From NCBI RefSeq assembly GCF_018860975.1, contig NZ_JAHKQI010000002.1, positions 310,001 through 374,000 of the forward strand: a stretch of 64,000 bases of DNA, given 5' to 3'. The DNA is from Lentibacter algarum. GTDB lineage: Bacteria > Pseudomonadota > Alphaproteobacteria > Rhodobacterales > Rhodobacteraceae. The position numbers and the translations under genes were made by a program. Every line of letters begins with the position of its first letter. The stretch's first letter is position 1. This document shows positions 1-9,480 of the stretch, piece by piece. The notes below the pieces were generated by a model. The model was not told where the DNA came from. It saw only the letters and a program-made list of their open reading frames with translations, and searched no databases.

Positions 1-1425
1 GATCACCCCTCCGTAGTCAAGGTGACCTGCGCGATATTCGGCAACAAACACTTCGCCGCGCAAGGGGGCAAACAGCGTACGACCAGCAGGTGCAAAGGCA
101 TCAACCGCCAAATGAACAGTGCGCCGGTCGCTGGCTTTCCATGGCCCTTTGCGAAAGGCAGGTTCTGCATATATCAGCCTTGGCTCATAGTAATAACCCA
201 GCCAAATACGCCCGCCGTCTTCAAACTCCTCTCCGACTTTTGCGGCTTCCTCAAGCGGCATGTGAAACGGGTTTTGCGGCCATGTCGAGTTCTCAACCGA
301 AAGTGACCCCATTGGCGCATCACTGATATCGCTGCCCATAAGAGGTGCAAAATGACCGCGCTGTTGCTCAAGCCAGGCCAGCACACGATCAGCGCCGTCG
401 ACCACGGGCAAGCCGCAGGCAGCACGCAGTCGGGCGCTCAGCAAATCGGCATGAATTGTGTTGTCGGTGAGAAAGCGCCAAGCCGGTGCTTGCGAGACAG
501 TAACGTATGGGTCGTCAGGGTTTTCGGCGGCCATCATGGTCGAGTTTACAACGCTGACTGCGAGCCGCATGCGCAGCAATGGCCAGAGCATGTCGAGCTC
601 GGTTGTGCTGAGAGGGTAGGTCGCGTGATACCCCGCAACCAGTGCTGCGAGGGCGGCCTCTGGTGCCGGATGGTCAAGCACGATGTAAGCGGCGGCGATT
701 GCCAGATCGCAAATCCTTGGCGCTTTGCACATGTCGCCAAGATCAATCAGCCCCGAAACATAGCGCGGTTCCGACAATGCACCCGCGACAAGAATATTGT
801 AATCGTTGGCATCATTGTGAACCGCCTGCGAGGGAAGCTTTGCAAGTGCCGCCTCAAGTTTGCTGAACTCGGCGGTGATATTCTCGATAATGTCACGGCG
901 GGCCGCGTCTGTGATGCAGGCAAGTTGCGCGCTGACCCAACCGGCCTGCATTAGGTTCCACTTGAACGCGCGGTCAAGCCCGTCATGTTGGAAGTCAGCC
1001 AATACCTTTGCAGCATTGCCAAGCACTTGGCCGAGATCATGGATCAGCGCATTGCTTTTAGGGGCGGCAAGGGCGTAGCACCGGCCGGGCAACTGCTCTA
1101 GCACCCAAACCAAGCGCGCGTTTGCTGCTTCATCGGGTATTGTCAGACAGGCTTGGTTGTTGCTCGTGCGGATCACTTTTGGGCACGGCAGGCCGGTCTG
1201 CTGCGTCGAGATGTGCTCAAATGCTTTAACTTGCATATCGACCAACCAAGCCTCGCAATCCGGGCGCATGGCCTTCAGGATAAACCCTTGTCCATCGCCC
1301 CCGATAGCGAGAAAATTAAGGTCATACTCGCCGTCAAGCCGGGTTAGCTCGGCCTCGATGCCCCAGTGCTCTTTGAGAGCAGCTTGCCAATGTCTAACTT
1401 GTTGCATGTTGCCATCGGCTTTCAT
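1..1425 (-). CDS. Phosphotransferase / M23-peptidase-like / (aminotransferase) fusion protein, 5' part only
   Basis: The frame is open from ATG at 1425 to the window edge (475 codons, no stop), so the gene is truncated by the window. Residues about 1-300 are an aminoglycoside/choline-kinase-like phosphotransferase: the catalytic loop HNDANDYN lies at residues 203-210 and a DLGD metal-binding motif about 20 residues later. Residues about 435-470 (VHLAVDAFAPAG, APLRGEV) look like the start of an M23/LytM-type peptidase fold. This order is known from large alphaproteobacterial proteins that end in a class III PLP aminotransferase and resemble hydroxylysine kinase/phospho-lyase pairs. The aminotransferase part would lie beyond the left edge and is inferred, not seen. 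The real substrate is unknown; an amino alcohol phosphorylated and then eliminated is a reasonable guess. Confidence 0.8.
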   Translation of the reverse strand, partial: MKADGNMQQVRHWQAALKEHWGIEAELTRLDGEYDLNFLAIGGDGQGFILKAMRPDCEAWLVDMQVKAFEHISTQQTGLPCPKVIRTSNNQACLTIPDEAANARLVWVLEQLPGRCYALAAPKSNALIHDLGQVLGNAAKVLADFQHDGLDRAFKWNLMQAGWVSAQLACITDAARRDIIENITAEFSKLEAALAKLPSQAVHNDANDYNILVAGALSEPRYVSGLIDLGDMCKAPRICDLAIAAAYIVLDHPAPEAALAALVAGYHATYPLSTTELDMLWPLLRMRLAVSVVNSTMMAAENPDDPYVTVSQAPAWRFLTDNTIHADLLSARLRAACGLPVVDGADRVLAWLEQQRGHFAPLMGSDISDAPMGSLSVENSTWPQNPFHMPLEEAAKVGEEFEDGGRIWLGYYYEPRLIYAEPAFRKGPWKASDRRTVHLAVDAFAPAGRTLFAPLRGEVFVAEYRAGHLDYGGVI

Positions 1426-1609
1426 TTTGATACGCCTCTACGGTTGCTTGGCCCTAGCTTTTGATGGTCGCGGCAGGTTTTGTTGTCAAGCAAAGTGACG
1501 TGTTGTCAGCGCTTGCCCGTGCAGACCCAGCAGATAGTTGACGATACGCGCGTGGGGTAGCCGTGCTGCACTGGTTCGGCTCTCTGAACTCAACCAACGC
1601 GCGGCAAAT

Positions 1610-2455
1610 TCAGACCAGATCACCAAGAATTTGACGAACCTGCAAAATATCTTCAGGGCGTGACAATGAAGGGGCATGGCCGCAATCCTCGATCAATGTG
1701 TGATCGGGCTTAGGGCCGGTTGCGATCATTTGGCCTAGGATATCCGGCGTCAGCAAGTCAGAGTTTGCACCGCCGATCACATGTGTCGGTGTAGTGATAC
1801 GCGCCCATTGATCCCAAGTTGCCAGTTCTTCGGCCTTGGCATTCAGTTGCTGCACAATGGCCGGATCGTAATGTAGTGTCAGCCGCCCGTCCGAGCGACG
1901 CCGCAATGACGTGCGGGTCATCCGTTGCCAAAACGTATCCGACGCCGGGCCAAAGGGAGCGTAAGCGCTGCGCAGCCAGAATTCGGCCTGACGGTAGCTG
2001 TCAAAATGCGGAGGGTTGCCAACGTAGGACATGATCCGCTCGACTGCGGATTGCGGCACTTCGGGCCCGACATCATTGATCAGCAGGCATCTAAGCCTGT
2101 CGCCCTGACTGCTCGAAGCCAATCGCATTCCGATCTGCCCGCCCATCGAGGTTCCCAACCACGCAGCACTTTCAATGCCGTAATGATCCAGCAAGTCAGT
2201 GGCGATGCCAGCGTAGTATTCTAACGTGTACTCCCCGTCGGGCGCAGATGCCCAGCTCGAGCGTCCGCGGCCAATCATGTCAGGGCATAGAACAAAGTAA
2301 TCATCCGACAGTGCTGAAGCGATCTCATCAAAATCGCGACCGGTGCGTGCCAAGCCGTGCATCATAACGATCACCGGAGCGCTCTTTGCGCCCCATTCAG
2401 TGACGTGGATTTCGTGGTCCATCACCGGCACTAAAGAAAAGCTTGGGCTGTTCAT
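1610..2455 (-). CDS. Alpha/beta hydrolase
   Basis: A 281-residue alpha/beta-hydrolase-fold protein. The N-terminal oxyanion-hole region reads MHGLARTG, the nucleophile elbow is GTSMGG (Ser nucleophile), and a C-terminal DCGHAPSL supplies the likely catalytic His. It has no signal peptide and should be cytoplasmic. Its start codon overlaps the stop of the upstream permease by 4 bases (ATGA), so it is the last gene of the ABC-importer operon and probably acts on the imported compound, as an ester or amide hydrolase. The substrate cannot be named from sequence. Confidence 0.85.
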   Translation of the reverse strand: MNSPSFSLVPVMDHEIHVTEWGAKSAPVIVMMHGLARTGRDFDEIASALSDDYFVLCPDMIGRGRSSWASAPDGEYTLEYYAGIATDLLDHYGIESAAWLGTSMGGQIGMRLASSSQGDRLRCLLINDVGPEVPQSAVERIMSYVGNPPHFDSYRQAEFWLRSAYAPFGPASDTFWQRMTRTSLRRRSDGRLTLHYDPAIVQQLNAKAEELATWDQWARITTPTHVIGGANSDLLTPDILGQMIATGPKPDHTLIEDCGHAPSLSRPEDILQVRQILGDLV

Positions 2456-3519
2456 GTGCGCGTGCCTCTCAGCATCAATGTGCCAACGATCCCTTTGGGA
2501 AAGAAGTAGACAAGCAGGATGAAGATTATGCCAAGCCAGAACAGCCAGCGATCAGGTGCGAGCAATTCGGGCAGCAGCGGAATGCCGTGAAGCGCTTCTG
2601 AAGCTGCGCCCATCAGGTCGCGCAGGTAGTATTGCGCCATGACCAGCAGCACCGCTCCGACAACCGCGCCCCACATTGTGCCCATGCCACCGATGACCAC
2701 CATCAGCAAAATGTCGATCATAATATGGAAAGCCAATGCGGTGTCCGGCCCGGTGTATTTCAGCCAGACAGCGTAGACCGATCCGGCCAGAGACGCGACA
2801 ACCGCCGCCAAACAGAACACAAACGTCCGGTAGGCCACCACACGATAGCCCATCGCCTCGGCCCGTGCTTCGTTCTCTCTGATCGCCATGAGCACCGTTC
2901 CGAGCGGCGAAACCGTGATGCGCAAGAGCACAAGAAACAGCGCCAGTGACGAGGCAAACACAAAGTAGTAGCCAGCGAGTTTGCCATTCAGTTTGACGCC
3001 AAACCAGCGCACGACTTTGCCGTCATCATCAACCATCAGCTTGGTCGCCGTCTTGAAGATATCAGGCGCGCGGTAGGTGATACCGTCTTCACCACCGGTG
3101 ATCTGGCTAAGCTGTGATGCAAGCACCAACACCACCGATGCCGCCGCAAGCGTGATCATCGCAAAGAAGATCGCTTTGACCCGCAGGCTGATGAGGCCGA
3201 TCACAGTTGCGACCACAAGTGACACCAGAACGCCTGCAAGAGCGCCAAGCGCGACAGCGTCCCAGCCCGGGCCCATCTGTTTGAGTGCGATCGCCGCGCC
3301 GTAAGCGCCAAAGCCAAAGAACATCGTATGGGCAAAGCTGACGATGCCTGTGTAACCGATCAGCAAGTCGTAGCTGGCCACCAACACGATAAAGATACAG
3401 ATACGCGCTGCCACTTCGAGCGCTCGAATGTCCTGAAACAGGAAGGGTGCGAACAACAGCAATGCTGCAATGATGAGCATAGTTGTTTTCACGGCGATGG
3501 TCCCGAATGATTGCTTCAT
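2452..3519 (-). CDS. Branched-chain-type ABC transporter permease (LivM-like)
   Basis: A 355-residue integral membrane protein with about ten hydrophobic segments and the LivM-family signature around GYTGIVSFAHTMFFGFGAYG and GGMGTMWGAVVGA. With the next gene it forms the membrane pore of a HAAT-family importer. It begins 7 bases after the LivH-like gene and overlaps the hydrolase gene by 4 bases, so co-transcription is very likely. A charged insertion (about residues 150-175) separates two membrane halves. The substrate is not necessarily a branched-chain amino acid; urea, amides and aromatic acids use the same family. Confidence 0.9.
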   Translation of the reverse strand: MKQSFGTIAVKTTMLIIAALLLFAPFLFQDIRALEVAARICIFIVLVASYDLLIGYTGIVSFAHTMFFGFGAYGAAIALKQMGPGWDAVALGALAGVLVSLVVATVIGLISLRVKAIFFAMITLAAASVVLVLASQLSQITGGEDGITYRAPDIFKTATKLMVDDDGKVVRWFGVKLNGKLAGYYFVFASSLALFLVLLRITVSPLGTVLMAIRENEARAEAMGYRVVAYRTFVFCLAAVVASLAGSVYAVWLKYTGPDTALAFHIMIDILLMVVIGGMGTMWGAVVGAVLLVMAQYYLRDLMGAASEALHGIPLLPELLAPDRWLFWLGIIFILLVYFFPKGIVGTLMLRGTRT

Positions 3520-3526
3520 CTCTGCC

Positions 3527-4531
3527 TCACTTAACCGCGGGTTTCAGGCCACTGGGCCGCCACATCAGAATTGCCATCATCAGGATCATGTTTGATGCCA
3601 GAGCGAGTTTGGGTGTCAAATAGCCGACATAGTTTGCTGTCAGCCCGACGATGATTGCGCCAAGTAAAGTGCCCTCGATCGAGCCCAGGCCGCCGATGAT
3701 CACGACGATGAACACCACGATCATCATCTCGCCGCCAAGCGCCGGTGTGATGAGCGTTTCATAGCCTGCCCACATCGCCCCGCCGAGCGCAGCCAAGGCG
3801 CTGCCCAACATGAACACGCCGATGAACAGCCGGTTGATCTTGAAGCCGAGCGCCTCAACCATCTCGCGGTTTTCGACACCCGCGCGGATGAGCAGCCCGA
3901 TACGGGTGCGGTTGAGCAGGATCATCAAGCCGGCAAACACGTAGGCTCCGAGAGCAAAGGCGAACAGGCGATAAACCTCGATGCTTACATCGCCGATGAT
4001 CCATGCGCCCTCCAAAAAGCCGGGCCGCAGAACGGTGATCGGAGTGCCGCCCCAGACCGCAAGGATGATCTGCTCTGACACGATCAACGCGCCCATGGTG
4101 ATCAGGATTTGCCGCAGGTGATCTTGATAAACAGGCCGGATGATCACTGTTTCAAAGAACAGCCCGACCGCAAGCCCGAAGGCTATGGCCGCGAGCAAAG
4201 CCAGCATCAGCGCGGCAGAGGCCAGAACCACCGAGTCGCTACCGAGCCAACTGCTCAAGCCCGCCAGCACCGAGGCTGCAACAAATGCGCCGAAGCTGAC
4301 AAAGGCCGAATGACCAAAGTTCATCACATCCATCAGGCCAAACACGAGCGAAAGCCCCGAAGCCATCAAAAACAGCATCATGCCCATCGCTAGGCCCGCA
4401 ACAGTCAGCGTAACCCATGAAGACGGCGCGCCGATCAGCACAAAGGCGACGGCCCCCAATGCAACGGGCAACAGGTATACGCCGCCGAAGCGGCCCAGAG
4501 TATCGGAAAGTTTGTCCATGAAACCCCTCAT
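3527..4531 (-). CDS. Branched-chain-type ABC transporter permease (LivH-like)
   Basis: A 334-residue membrane protein of the LivH type. Signatures are ASGLSLVFGLMDVMNFGHSA in the first third and GGLGSIEGTLLGAIIVGL near the C-terminus. It is the partner permease of the LivM-like protein encoded next. Its start overlaps the stop of the LivF-like ATPase gene by 4 bases, placing it inside the five-component importer operon. Confidence 0.9.
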   Translation of the reverse strand: MRGFMDKLSDTLGRFGGVYLLPVALGAVAFVLIGAPSSWVTLTVAGLAMGMMLFLMASGLSLVFGLMDVMNFGHSAFVSFGAFVAASVLAGLSSWLGSDSVVLASAALMLALLAAIAFGLAVGLFFETVIIRPVYQDHLRQILITMGALIVSEQIILAVWGGTPITVLRPGFLEGAWIIGDVSIEVYRLFAFALGAYVFAGLMILLNRTRIGLLIRAGVENREMVEALGFKINRLFIGVFMLGSALAALGGAMWAGYETLITPALGGEMMIVVFIVVIIGGLGSIEGTLLGAIIVGLTANYVGYLTPKLALASNMILMMAILMWRPSGLKPAVK

Positions 4532-5232
4532 GCTGAAAGACCCAACAGTTGGCCTTGTAGGTCAGTGTCAGCTGAAAAATCGGCCATCGTTCCGCTGTGC
4601 ACCACGCGGCCGTCTTCGATCACGGCCATGTCGCGGCCAAGGTTGCGCGCGAAGTTGAAGTTTTGCTCGACCAACAAGATCGTGGCGCTTTGTGCTATCT
4701 CGCGGAACGCCTCGCCCATCGCTGCGACGATAGAAGGCGCCAGCCCTTTGGTTGGCTCGTCGATCAGGATAAGGGCGCGCGGCTCGATGATGGCACGGGC
4801 AACCGAAAGCATTTGTTTTTGACCGCCCGACAGGCTCCAGGCCTGCTTGCTCCAGAATTGCTCAAGCGCGGGAAACAGCTCATAGATGCGGCGCAGGCGG
4901 GCTTGGTCGAACTTGCCTTTGGCGGTTGCCAGAACCAGATTTTCCTCAACAGTCAGCCCGCCGAAGATACCCATGTTTTCTGGCACAAAAGCGATGCCAA
5001 GGCGGGAAATATCAGCAGTCGCCATTCCGGCGATATCCTGCCCCTTAAACTGCACTGATCCGGGTGAGGGCTGCCACAGCCCCATGATCGAACGCAGCGT
5101 TGTTGTCTTGCCTGCGCCATTGCGGCCCAGCAAAACAAACACACCGCCCTCGGGCACATCAAAGCTAACATCGTGCAGCACGGCATATTGCCCGATATTG
5201 GTTTTCATTTTCCGAACGGAAAGAAGTGTCAT
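4528..5232 (-). CDS. ABC transporter ATP-binding protein (LivF-like)
   Basis: A 234-residue nucleotide-binding subunit. Walker A is GRNGAGKTT, the ABC signature is LSGGQKQM, Walker B is ALILIDEP, and the switch His is replaced by Gln in LVEQNF, as is usual for LivF. It pairs with the LivG-like ATPase, whose gene overlaps it by 4 bases, to energise uptake of the unknown substrate. Confidence 0.92.
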   Translation of the reverse strand: MTLLSVRKMKTNIGQYAVLHDVSFDVPEGGVFVLLGRNGAGKTTTLRSIMGLWQPSPGSVQFKGQDIAGMATADISRLGIAFVPENMGIFGGLTVEENLVLATAKGKFDQARLRRIYELFPALEQFWSKQAWSLSGGQKQMLSVARAIIEPRALILIDEPTKGLAPSIVAAMGEAFREIAQSATILLVEQNFNFARNLGRDMAVIEDGRVVHSGTMADFSADTDLQGQLLGLSA

Positions 5233-5996
5233 GCCGTCTCCTCCGTCGCGGTGCCCAAGTAAACATCGCGCACGATTTGGCTGGCCATGACCTCGTCAGG
5301 CGCGCCGTCGGCAAGCAACTCACCGTTGTGCAACACGATGATGCGGTCGGCCAAGGCGCGCACCACGTCCATTTTATGCTCGACAAGCAACACGGTTTTT
5401 GTCGGGTCGGATTTGATCTGGGCAATCAGCTCAAGAACGGCGGGGGCCTGATCGAGCGACATGCCAGCAGTTGGTTCGTCAAACATATAGATGTCAGGTT
5501 CCATCGCCATGAGCAGGGCAACTTCGAGCTTGCGTTGGTCACCATGCGGCAGCGCGGCTGCTGTCATTGCTGCTTTGTCAGTCAGATGTGCAGCTTCCAG
5601 ATACTTCTGCGCATCTGTCGTTAGCGCGGTCAGGCTTTCAGCAGGGCGAAAGAGGCGCCAGCCAGCGCCCGAGCGGGCCTGCACGGCGAGGCGGATGTTT
5701 TCCAACACAGTCAGTTGCGGAAACAGGTTTGTCAGCTGAAAGGCGCGGCCAATACCGTGTTTGGCACGCGTCGAAGGCGACATGCGGGTGATATCAAGAT
5801 TACCCTTATGAATGCTGCCTGCACTCGCGGGAAGCTGGCCTGAAATCAGGTTGAAATAAGTCGTTTTGCCTGCGCCATTCGGGCCCACGATCACCGTGGT
5901 TTCGCCGGGGTGAAAACTGCAGGAAACGTTGTTGACCGCGACATGGCCGCCAAAGCGGATCGTCAGATCTGCGGTCGTAAGAGAGGGCTGGGGCAT
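5229..5996 (-). CDS. ABC transporter ATP-binding protein (LivG-like)
   Basis: A 255-residue nucleotide-binding subunit. Walker A is GPNGAGKTT and Walker B is IYMFDEP. The canonical LSGGQ signature is altered: the region reads ALPHGDQRKLEVA, in the style of LivG/UrtD proteins that carry a shifted motif. The switch region is LLVEHKM with His retained. It is the first ATPase after the binding-protein gene, from which it is separated by a strong hairpin. Confidence 0.92.
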   Translation of the reverse strand: MPQPSLTTADLTIRFGGHVAVNNVSCSFHPGETTVIVGPNGAGKTTYFNLISGQLPASAGSIHKGNLDITRMSPSTRAKHGIGRAFQLTNLFPQLTVLENIRLAVQARSGAGWRLFRPAESLTALTTDAQKYLEAAHLTDKAAMTAAALPHGDQRKLEVALLMAMEPDIYMFDEPTAGMSLDQAPAVLELIAQIKSDPTKTVLLVEHKMDVVRALADRIIVLHNGELLADGAPDEVMASQIVRDVYLGTATEETA

Positions 5997-6023
5997 GAAA
6001 CTCGCCTGAAGCTAGAGGGGTGT

Positions 6024-6049
6024 CCGGCCCACCGCATTTGGCGGGCCGG
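6024..6049 (-). promoter_or_regulatory. Intercistronic hairpin between binding-protein and LivG-like genes
   Basis: Two 10-base arms (CCGGCCCACC and GGCGGGCCGG, one mismatch) surround a 6-base loop. There is no following T-run, so it is not a good intrinsic terminator. Placed right after the stop codon of the binding-protein gene, it probably protects or attenuates the transcript so that the binding protein is made in excess. Two similar hairpins occur at 19150 and 43716. Confidence 0.65.
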
Positions 6050-6057
6050 AGCGTCCG

Positions 6058-7260
6058 TCACTTGCTGTTGTCGCGACCGATGGGAATGTTCATCTCGTCG
6101 GCTTCGATGATGCGCACGAGATCAGGGATCGCCCAATCAACGTCATCATCAACACGGATTTTGAAGTGCACCATAGATTGCAATGCCTGATGGTCTTCAG
6201 GGCGGAATGTCATTTCACCCTTCGGGCTATCCCATGACATGCCTTCCATCGCGGCGATCAAGTCATCGGTTTCGTAGCTTTCGGCTGTTTCAAGCGCTTT
6301 GACGACAGCGAGAGCAGCGGCCATACCACCGGCGGTGAAGAAATCAGGTGGGCCATCAAAGCGTTCCTGATGGGTTTCGACCAACCACTTGTTCACAGGG
6401 TTGTCGTAGGCTTCGTAGTAGTAATACACAGCCCCTTCCATACCCGGGAAACGCTTGTATGTCGGCAGAACCGGCAGGATGTGACCACCCATCGAGATTT
6501 CGATGCCGTAGCGATCTGGGTCAAGCGCCTGAATTTTGCCAGGTGCATCACCGCCACCAGCAACATAGACCAGAATGACCTTGCGGCCTTCTTTGTCTTT
6601 CAATGCGTTGAACATACGCTCGGTTGCAGCTGTGAAGTCAGCGGTGCCTTGTGGCACATATTCCTCTGTCACGACAGTCGTGCCAGAGCCTTCAAGCGCG
6701 GCTTTGAACGCTGCGATGCCGTCGCGGCCAAAGGCGTAATCTTCGGCCAGTGTGGCAACAAACAGGTTTTCGTCAGGCTTGAGTGCCAAGGCCTGCGCCT
6801 GCATATCCATCGAGGAATTGCGCGATGTCTTGAAGATGTAACGGTTGCTGTCGGGGCCTGTCAGGCTGTCGGCAACGGCTGGCTCGACGATGAGGATTTT
6901 TTCGTATTCCTCGGCGATCGGCAGCATGCCTTTGGTCACACCAGACGAGGTAGCACCCACAGCCAGCAACACTTCGTCGTCGCCGTAAGCCTCGGCCAAT
7001 ACGGCGCGTGCCACGTCGGGTTTGAATTGCGTGTCCTTGATGATCACTTCAATCGGGCGACCTTTGACTTCGTTGGTGCCTTGGGTTGCATACTCCAAGC
7101 CCAACTCGAAGCCTGTCTGGGCCTGCTTTGAAAAAGCTTCAAAGCTTGAGCCAGAGAGACCGTGCACCAGTGCGATTTTGATAGGATCTTGTGCCCATGC
7201 GGCGCCTGCAAAGACGACGGATGCGACTAAGGTAGCGGCGAACCGCTTTACTGTATTCAT
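6058..7260 (-). CDS. ABC transporter periplasmic substrate-binding protein (Peripla_BP_6 type)
   Basis: A 400-residue protein with a clear signal peptide (MNTVKRFAATLVASVVFAGA, cut after AWA) followed by the Leu/Ile/Val-binding-protein fold (IKIALVHGLSGSSFEAFSKQ at the start of the mature protein). A strong ribosome site (GGGAGGAAATC) precedes the ATG. It is the first gene of the importer operon and is divergent from the PAS-LuxR regulator gene, only about 100 bases away. The ligand is unknown. Confidence 0.92.
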   Translation of the reverse strand: MNTVKRFAATLVASVVFAGAAWAQDPIKIALVHGLSGSSFEAFSKQAQTGFELGLEYATQGTNEVKGRPIEVIIKDTQFKPDVARAVLAEAYGDDEVLLAVGATSSGVTKGMLPIAEEYEKILIVEPAVADSLTGPDSNRYIFKTSRNSSMDMQAQALALKPDENLFVATLAEDYAFGRDGIAAFKAALEGSGTTVVTEEYVPQGTADFTAATERMFNALKDKEGRKVILVYVAGGGDAPGKIQALDPDRYGIEISMGGHILPVLPTYKRFPGMEGAVYYYYEAYDNPVNKWLVETHQERFDGPPDFFTAGGMAAALAVVKALETAESYETDDLIAAMEGMSWDSPKGEMTFRPEDHQALQSMVHFKIRVDDDVDWAIPDLVRIIEADEMNIPIGRDNSK

Positions 7261-7359
7261 GATTTCCTCCCTTGTCGGCGGCGCCTACGGTTGCGTGAGC
7301 CCTGCCGGTCGTTTACGTGTAACCCTAGCATCGGGAACTTAATCAAACGGGGCAAGAGC

Positions 7360-7965
7360 GTGGAAATACGTATCGACGACGCCTTTGAAAACGGCCAGTT
7401 TGCCGAACTTGCCTTTACCTATGCACCAGTTGGATTGGTGGTGACGGAAAACCGCGTGATCCGCGACTGCAACCCCGCTTTTGCTGACATGTTCGGCTAT
7501 CAGCCAGACGATCTTCGCGATCAGGTCTTCGCGATCCTCTATCCGTCGGATGAGGAGTTTGTGAACATCCGCGACAGGGGCGTCAAGCAGCTGCGCGAGA
7601 CCAACCGCTACTGGGACGAGCGCATCATGGCGCGTAAAGACGGCACACTGTTTTGGTGTCGGGTGCGCGGTCATTCCTTCACCCCTGAAGATCCGCTCGC
7701 ACGCGCTGTCTGGAGCTTTGCTGATCTTAGCGCTGAGCGGCCCTACTCTCCGCTGACCCGCCGTGAACGCGAAATCCTGAGTTATCTAAGCGATGGGCTG
7801 ACCAGTAAAGAAATCGCCTTGAAGCTGGATATATCTTACCGGACTGTCGAAGTTTACCGTGCCAAACTTTTGCGCAAGTTCGGAGTGAACAACACCAGCG
7901 GGCTTTTCCAATCCATGGGTGGGATCGACGGCGACCATGTCGTCTCGGCGTCAGACCAAACCTGA
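7360..7965 (+). CDS. PAS domain / LuxR-type HTH transcriptional regulator
   Basis: About 201 residues from GTG at 7360 (an in-frame TTG at 7291 would add 23 unlikely residues and run into the divergent promoter). Residues about 10-125 are a PAS domain (APVGLVVTENRVIRDCNPAF, MFGY, a PAC-like strand with RKDGTLFWCRVRG). The C-terminus is a GerE/LuxR helix-turn-helix (LTRREREILSYLSDG, SKEIALKLDISYRTVEVYRA). Divergent placement next to the importer operon suggests it senses the imported compound or a derivative through the PAS domain and controls that operon. No receiver domain is present. Confidence 0.88.
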   Translation: MEIRIDDAFENGQFAELAFTYAPVGLVVTENRVIRDCNPAFADMFGYQPDDLRDQVFAILYPSDEEFVNIRDRGVKQLRETNRYWDERIMARKDGTLFWCRVRGHSFTPEDPLARAVWSFADLSAERPYSPLTRREREILSYLSDGLTSKEIALKLDISYRTVEVYRAKLLRKFGVNNTSGLFQSMGGIDGDHVVSASDQT

Positions 7966-8218
7966 GGTATTCATATCGACCTCGTGCAGACGCGTTCGTC
8001 ACAGCTCGAAACCTTGGCTGAGCATGTCGCGGAAATGCATCCACTCCGACAGCATGCTGCCAGTAAATATCTACTGAATGCCAAAGCCTCAAACTCTTGC
8101 TATAGCGGCCGAGTGGCTCCGTATCACCAGTTTAAGCTGGCTTCGCAGAAAAGCGGAGCACAGCCGGTTCGCTGCGGTTGGACCGCCGTTCAGCGTCTAA
8201 CGCCGAACGAAGGCAACG

Positions 8219-9379
8219 TTAGGCAAACGCCCGCGCTAGGGCCTGTTCAAGATCATAGATTAGATCATCTGCATCCTCGATTCCGATGGACAAGCGCAGC
8301 AACTGTGGGTGAACAGGAAACCCTTCGCCGGACACGGTCTTGCGATGCTCGACAAGGCTTTCGACGCCGCCTAGTGACGTGGCGGGGTAAAAGAGTTGGC
8401 AAAAGCGGGTAACGTCAATGGCATTCTGTTCGGTACCTTTGATGATGATCGACATCATACCGCCAAACTGACCATCGGTTTGCCGTTTGGCAACCTCGTG
8501 ACCCGGATCAGAGGCAAGTCCGGGATACAACACTTTTTCGATATGGGGATGGCCATCAAAGTGTTTGGCGAGCGACATAGCATTCTGACACGCGCGTTCA
8601 ACCCGCAAGAACAGCGTTCGCATTCCTCGGATGAGCAACCAAGCGTCCTGCGAATGCAGCACCGTACCTTGCAGCTTGCGCACCCAAAAAATGTCGTCCC
8701 AATACTGACCAGTCTCTTTGACTGACAAAACGCCCGCCGTGACGTCGGAATGCCCGTTCAGATACTTCGTTGCCGAATGGAACGAAATATCCGCCCCGAG
8801 ATCGAGTGAACGTGTCATTGATGGTGGTGTACCGGTGCAATCGGCCATCAACTTTGCGCCGGCTGCGTGGGCAATTTCTGCAGCGGCTGCAATGTCGGTG
8901 ACTTCCCAATTCGGGTTGTTCGGTGTTTCTACCCAGACAAGCTGTGTTTCGCCTTTGCGCACAGCCTTGGCCATCTCTTCCAAATTGCCGGCCGCATAGT
9001 AACTGACGACGATACGCTTATTTTCTTCATATTTTTGGATTTGCTGCAAAACACCATGATACATCACCTTGGGAACGACGACATGTGCGCCCGTTGGTAG
9101 GTGTTCTATCACCGCGGTGCAGGCCGACATGCCTGACGAGAACAGCAGTGATTCCGCTGCATTCTCAAGTTCCGCAATAATCGCTTCCGCGTGGGCCGTC
9201 GTCTGGCTGCCATCGCGGCGATACCAATAAGGCTTGCGGATCTCATAGTTTTCGTCACGCGCATATGTGGCCGTTGGCTGGATCGACGGCACGACCGCTC
9301 CTGTTTCAGGCTCAACAAAGTGCAGCGCTTGTGCCACGCGCGTCATGATTGACTGCTTGCGATTGCTCTGTTCGGTCAT
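8219..9379 (-). CDS. Cys/Met-metabolism PLP-dependent enzyme (trans-sulfuration family)
   Basis: A 386-residue fold-type I PLP enzyme of the cystathionine gamma-synthase / gamma-lyase family. Typical marks are YWYRRDGSQTTAHAE near the N-terminus, FSSGMSA (cofactor phosphate), PNNPNWEVTD, and SATKYLNGHSDVTAGV with the Schiff-base Lys. A conventional YSR-type N-terminus is replaced by YRRDG. The gene stands alone on the minus strand, 250 bases from the PAS-LuxR gene. Candidate activities are a C-S lyase or a gamma-elimination/replacement enzyme; the exact reaction cannot be assigned. Confidence 0.85.
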   Translation of the reverse strand: MTEQSNRKQSIMTRVAQALHFVEPETGAVVPSIQPTATYARDENYEIRKPYWYRRDGSQTTAHAEAIIAELENAAESLLFSSGMSACTAVIEHLPTGAHVVVPKVMYHGVLQQIQKYEENKRIVVSYYAAGNLEEMAKAVRKGETQLVWVETPNNPNWEVTDIAAAAEIAHAAGAKLMADCTGTPPSMTRSLDLGADISFHSATKYLNGHSDVTAGVLSVKETGQYWDDIFWVRKLQGTVLHSQDAWLLIRGMRTLFLRVERACQNAMSLAKHFDGHPHIEKVLYPGLASDPGHEVAKRQTDGQFGGMMSIIIKGTEQNAIDVTRFCQLFYPATSLGGVESLVEHRKTVSGEGFPVHPQLLRLSIGIEDADDLIYDLEQALARAFA

Positions 9380-9480
9380 GGCTAATTTCCTTTTGTTCGA
9401 TGCGCTACAAATTTGGCGCAGTGTCTGTCTTTACGTTTAAGTGGCCTCGTCCCGTATCGCAAACTCGATATTGAGAGAAG

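Noticed and set aside
4480-4500. GTATAC-containing sequence within the LivH-like gene as another GntR operator
   Set aside because: It is only a hexamer inside a coding region without the CTG...CAG flanks of the four promoter sites.
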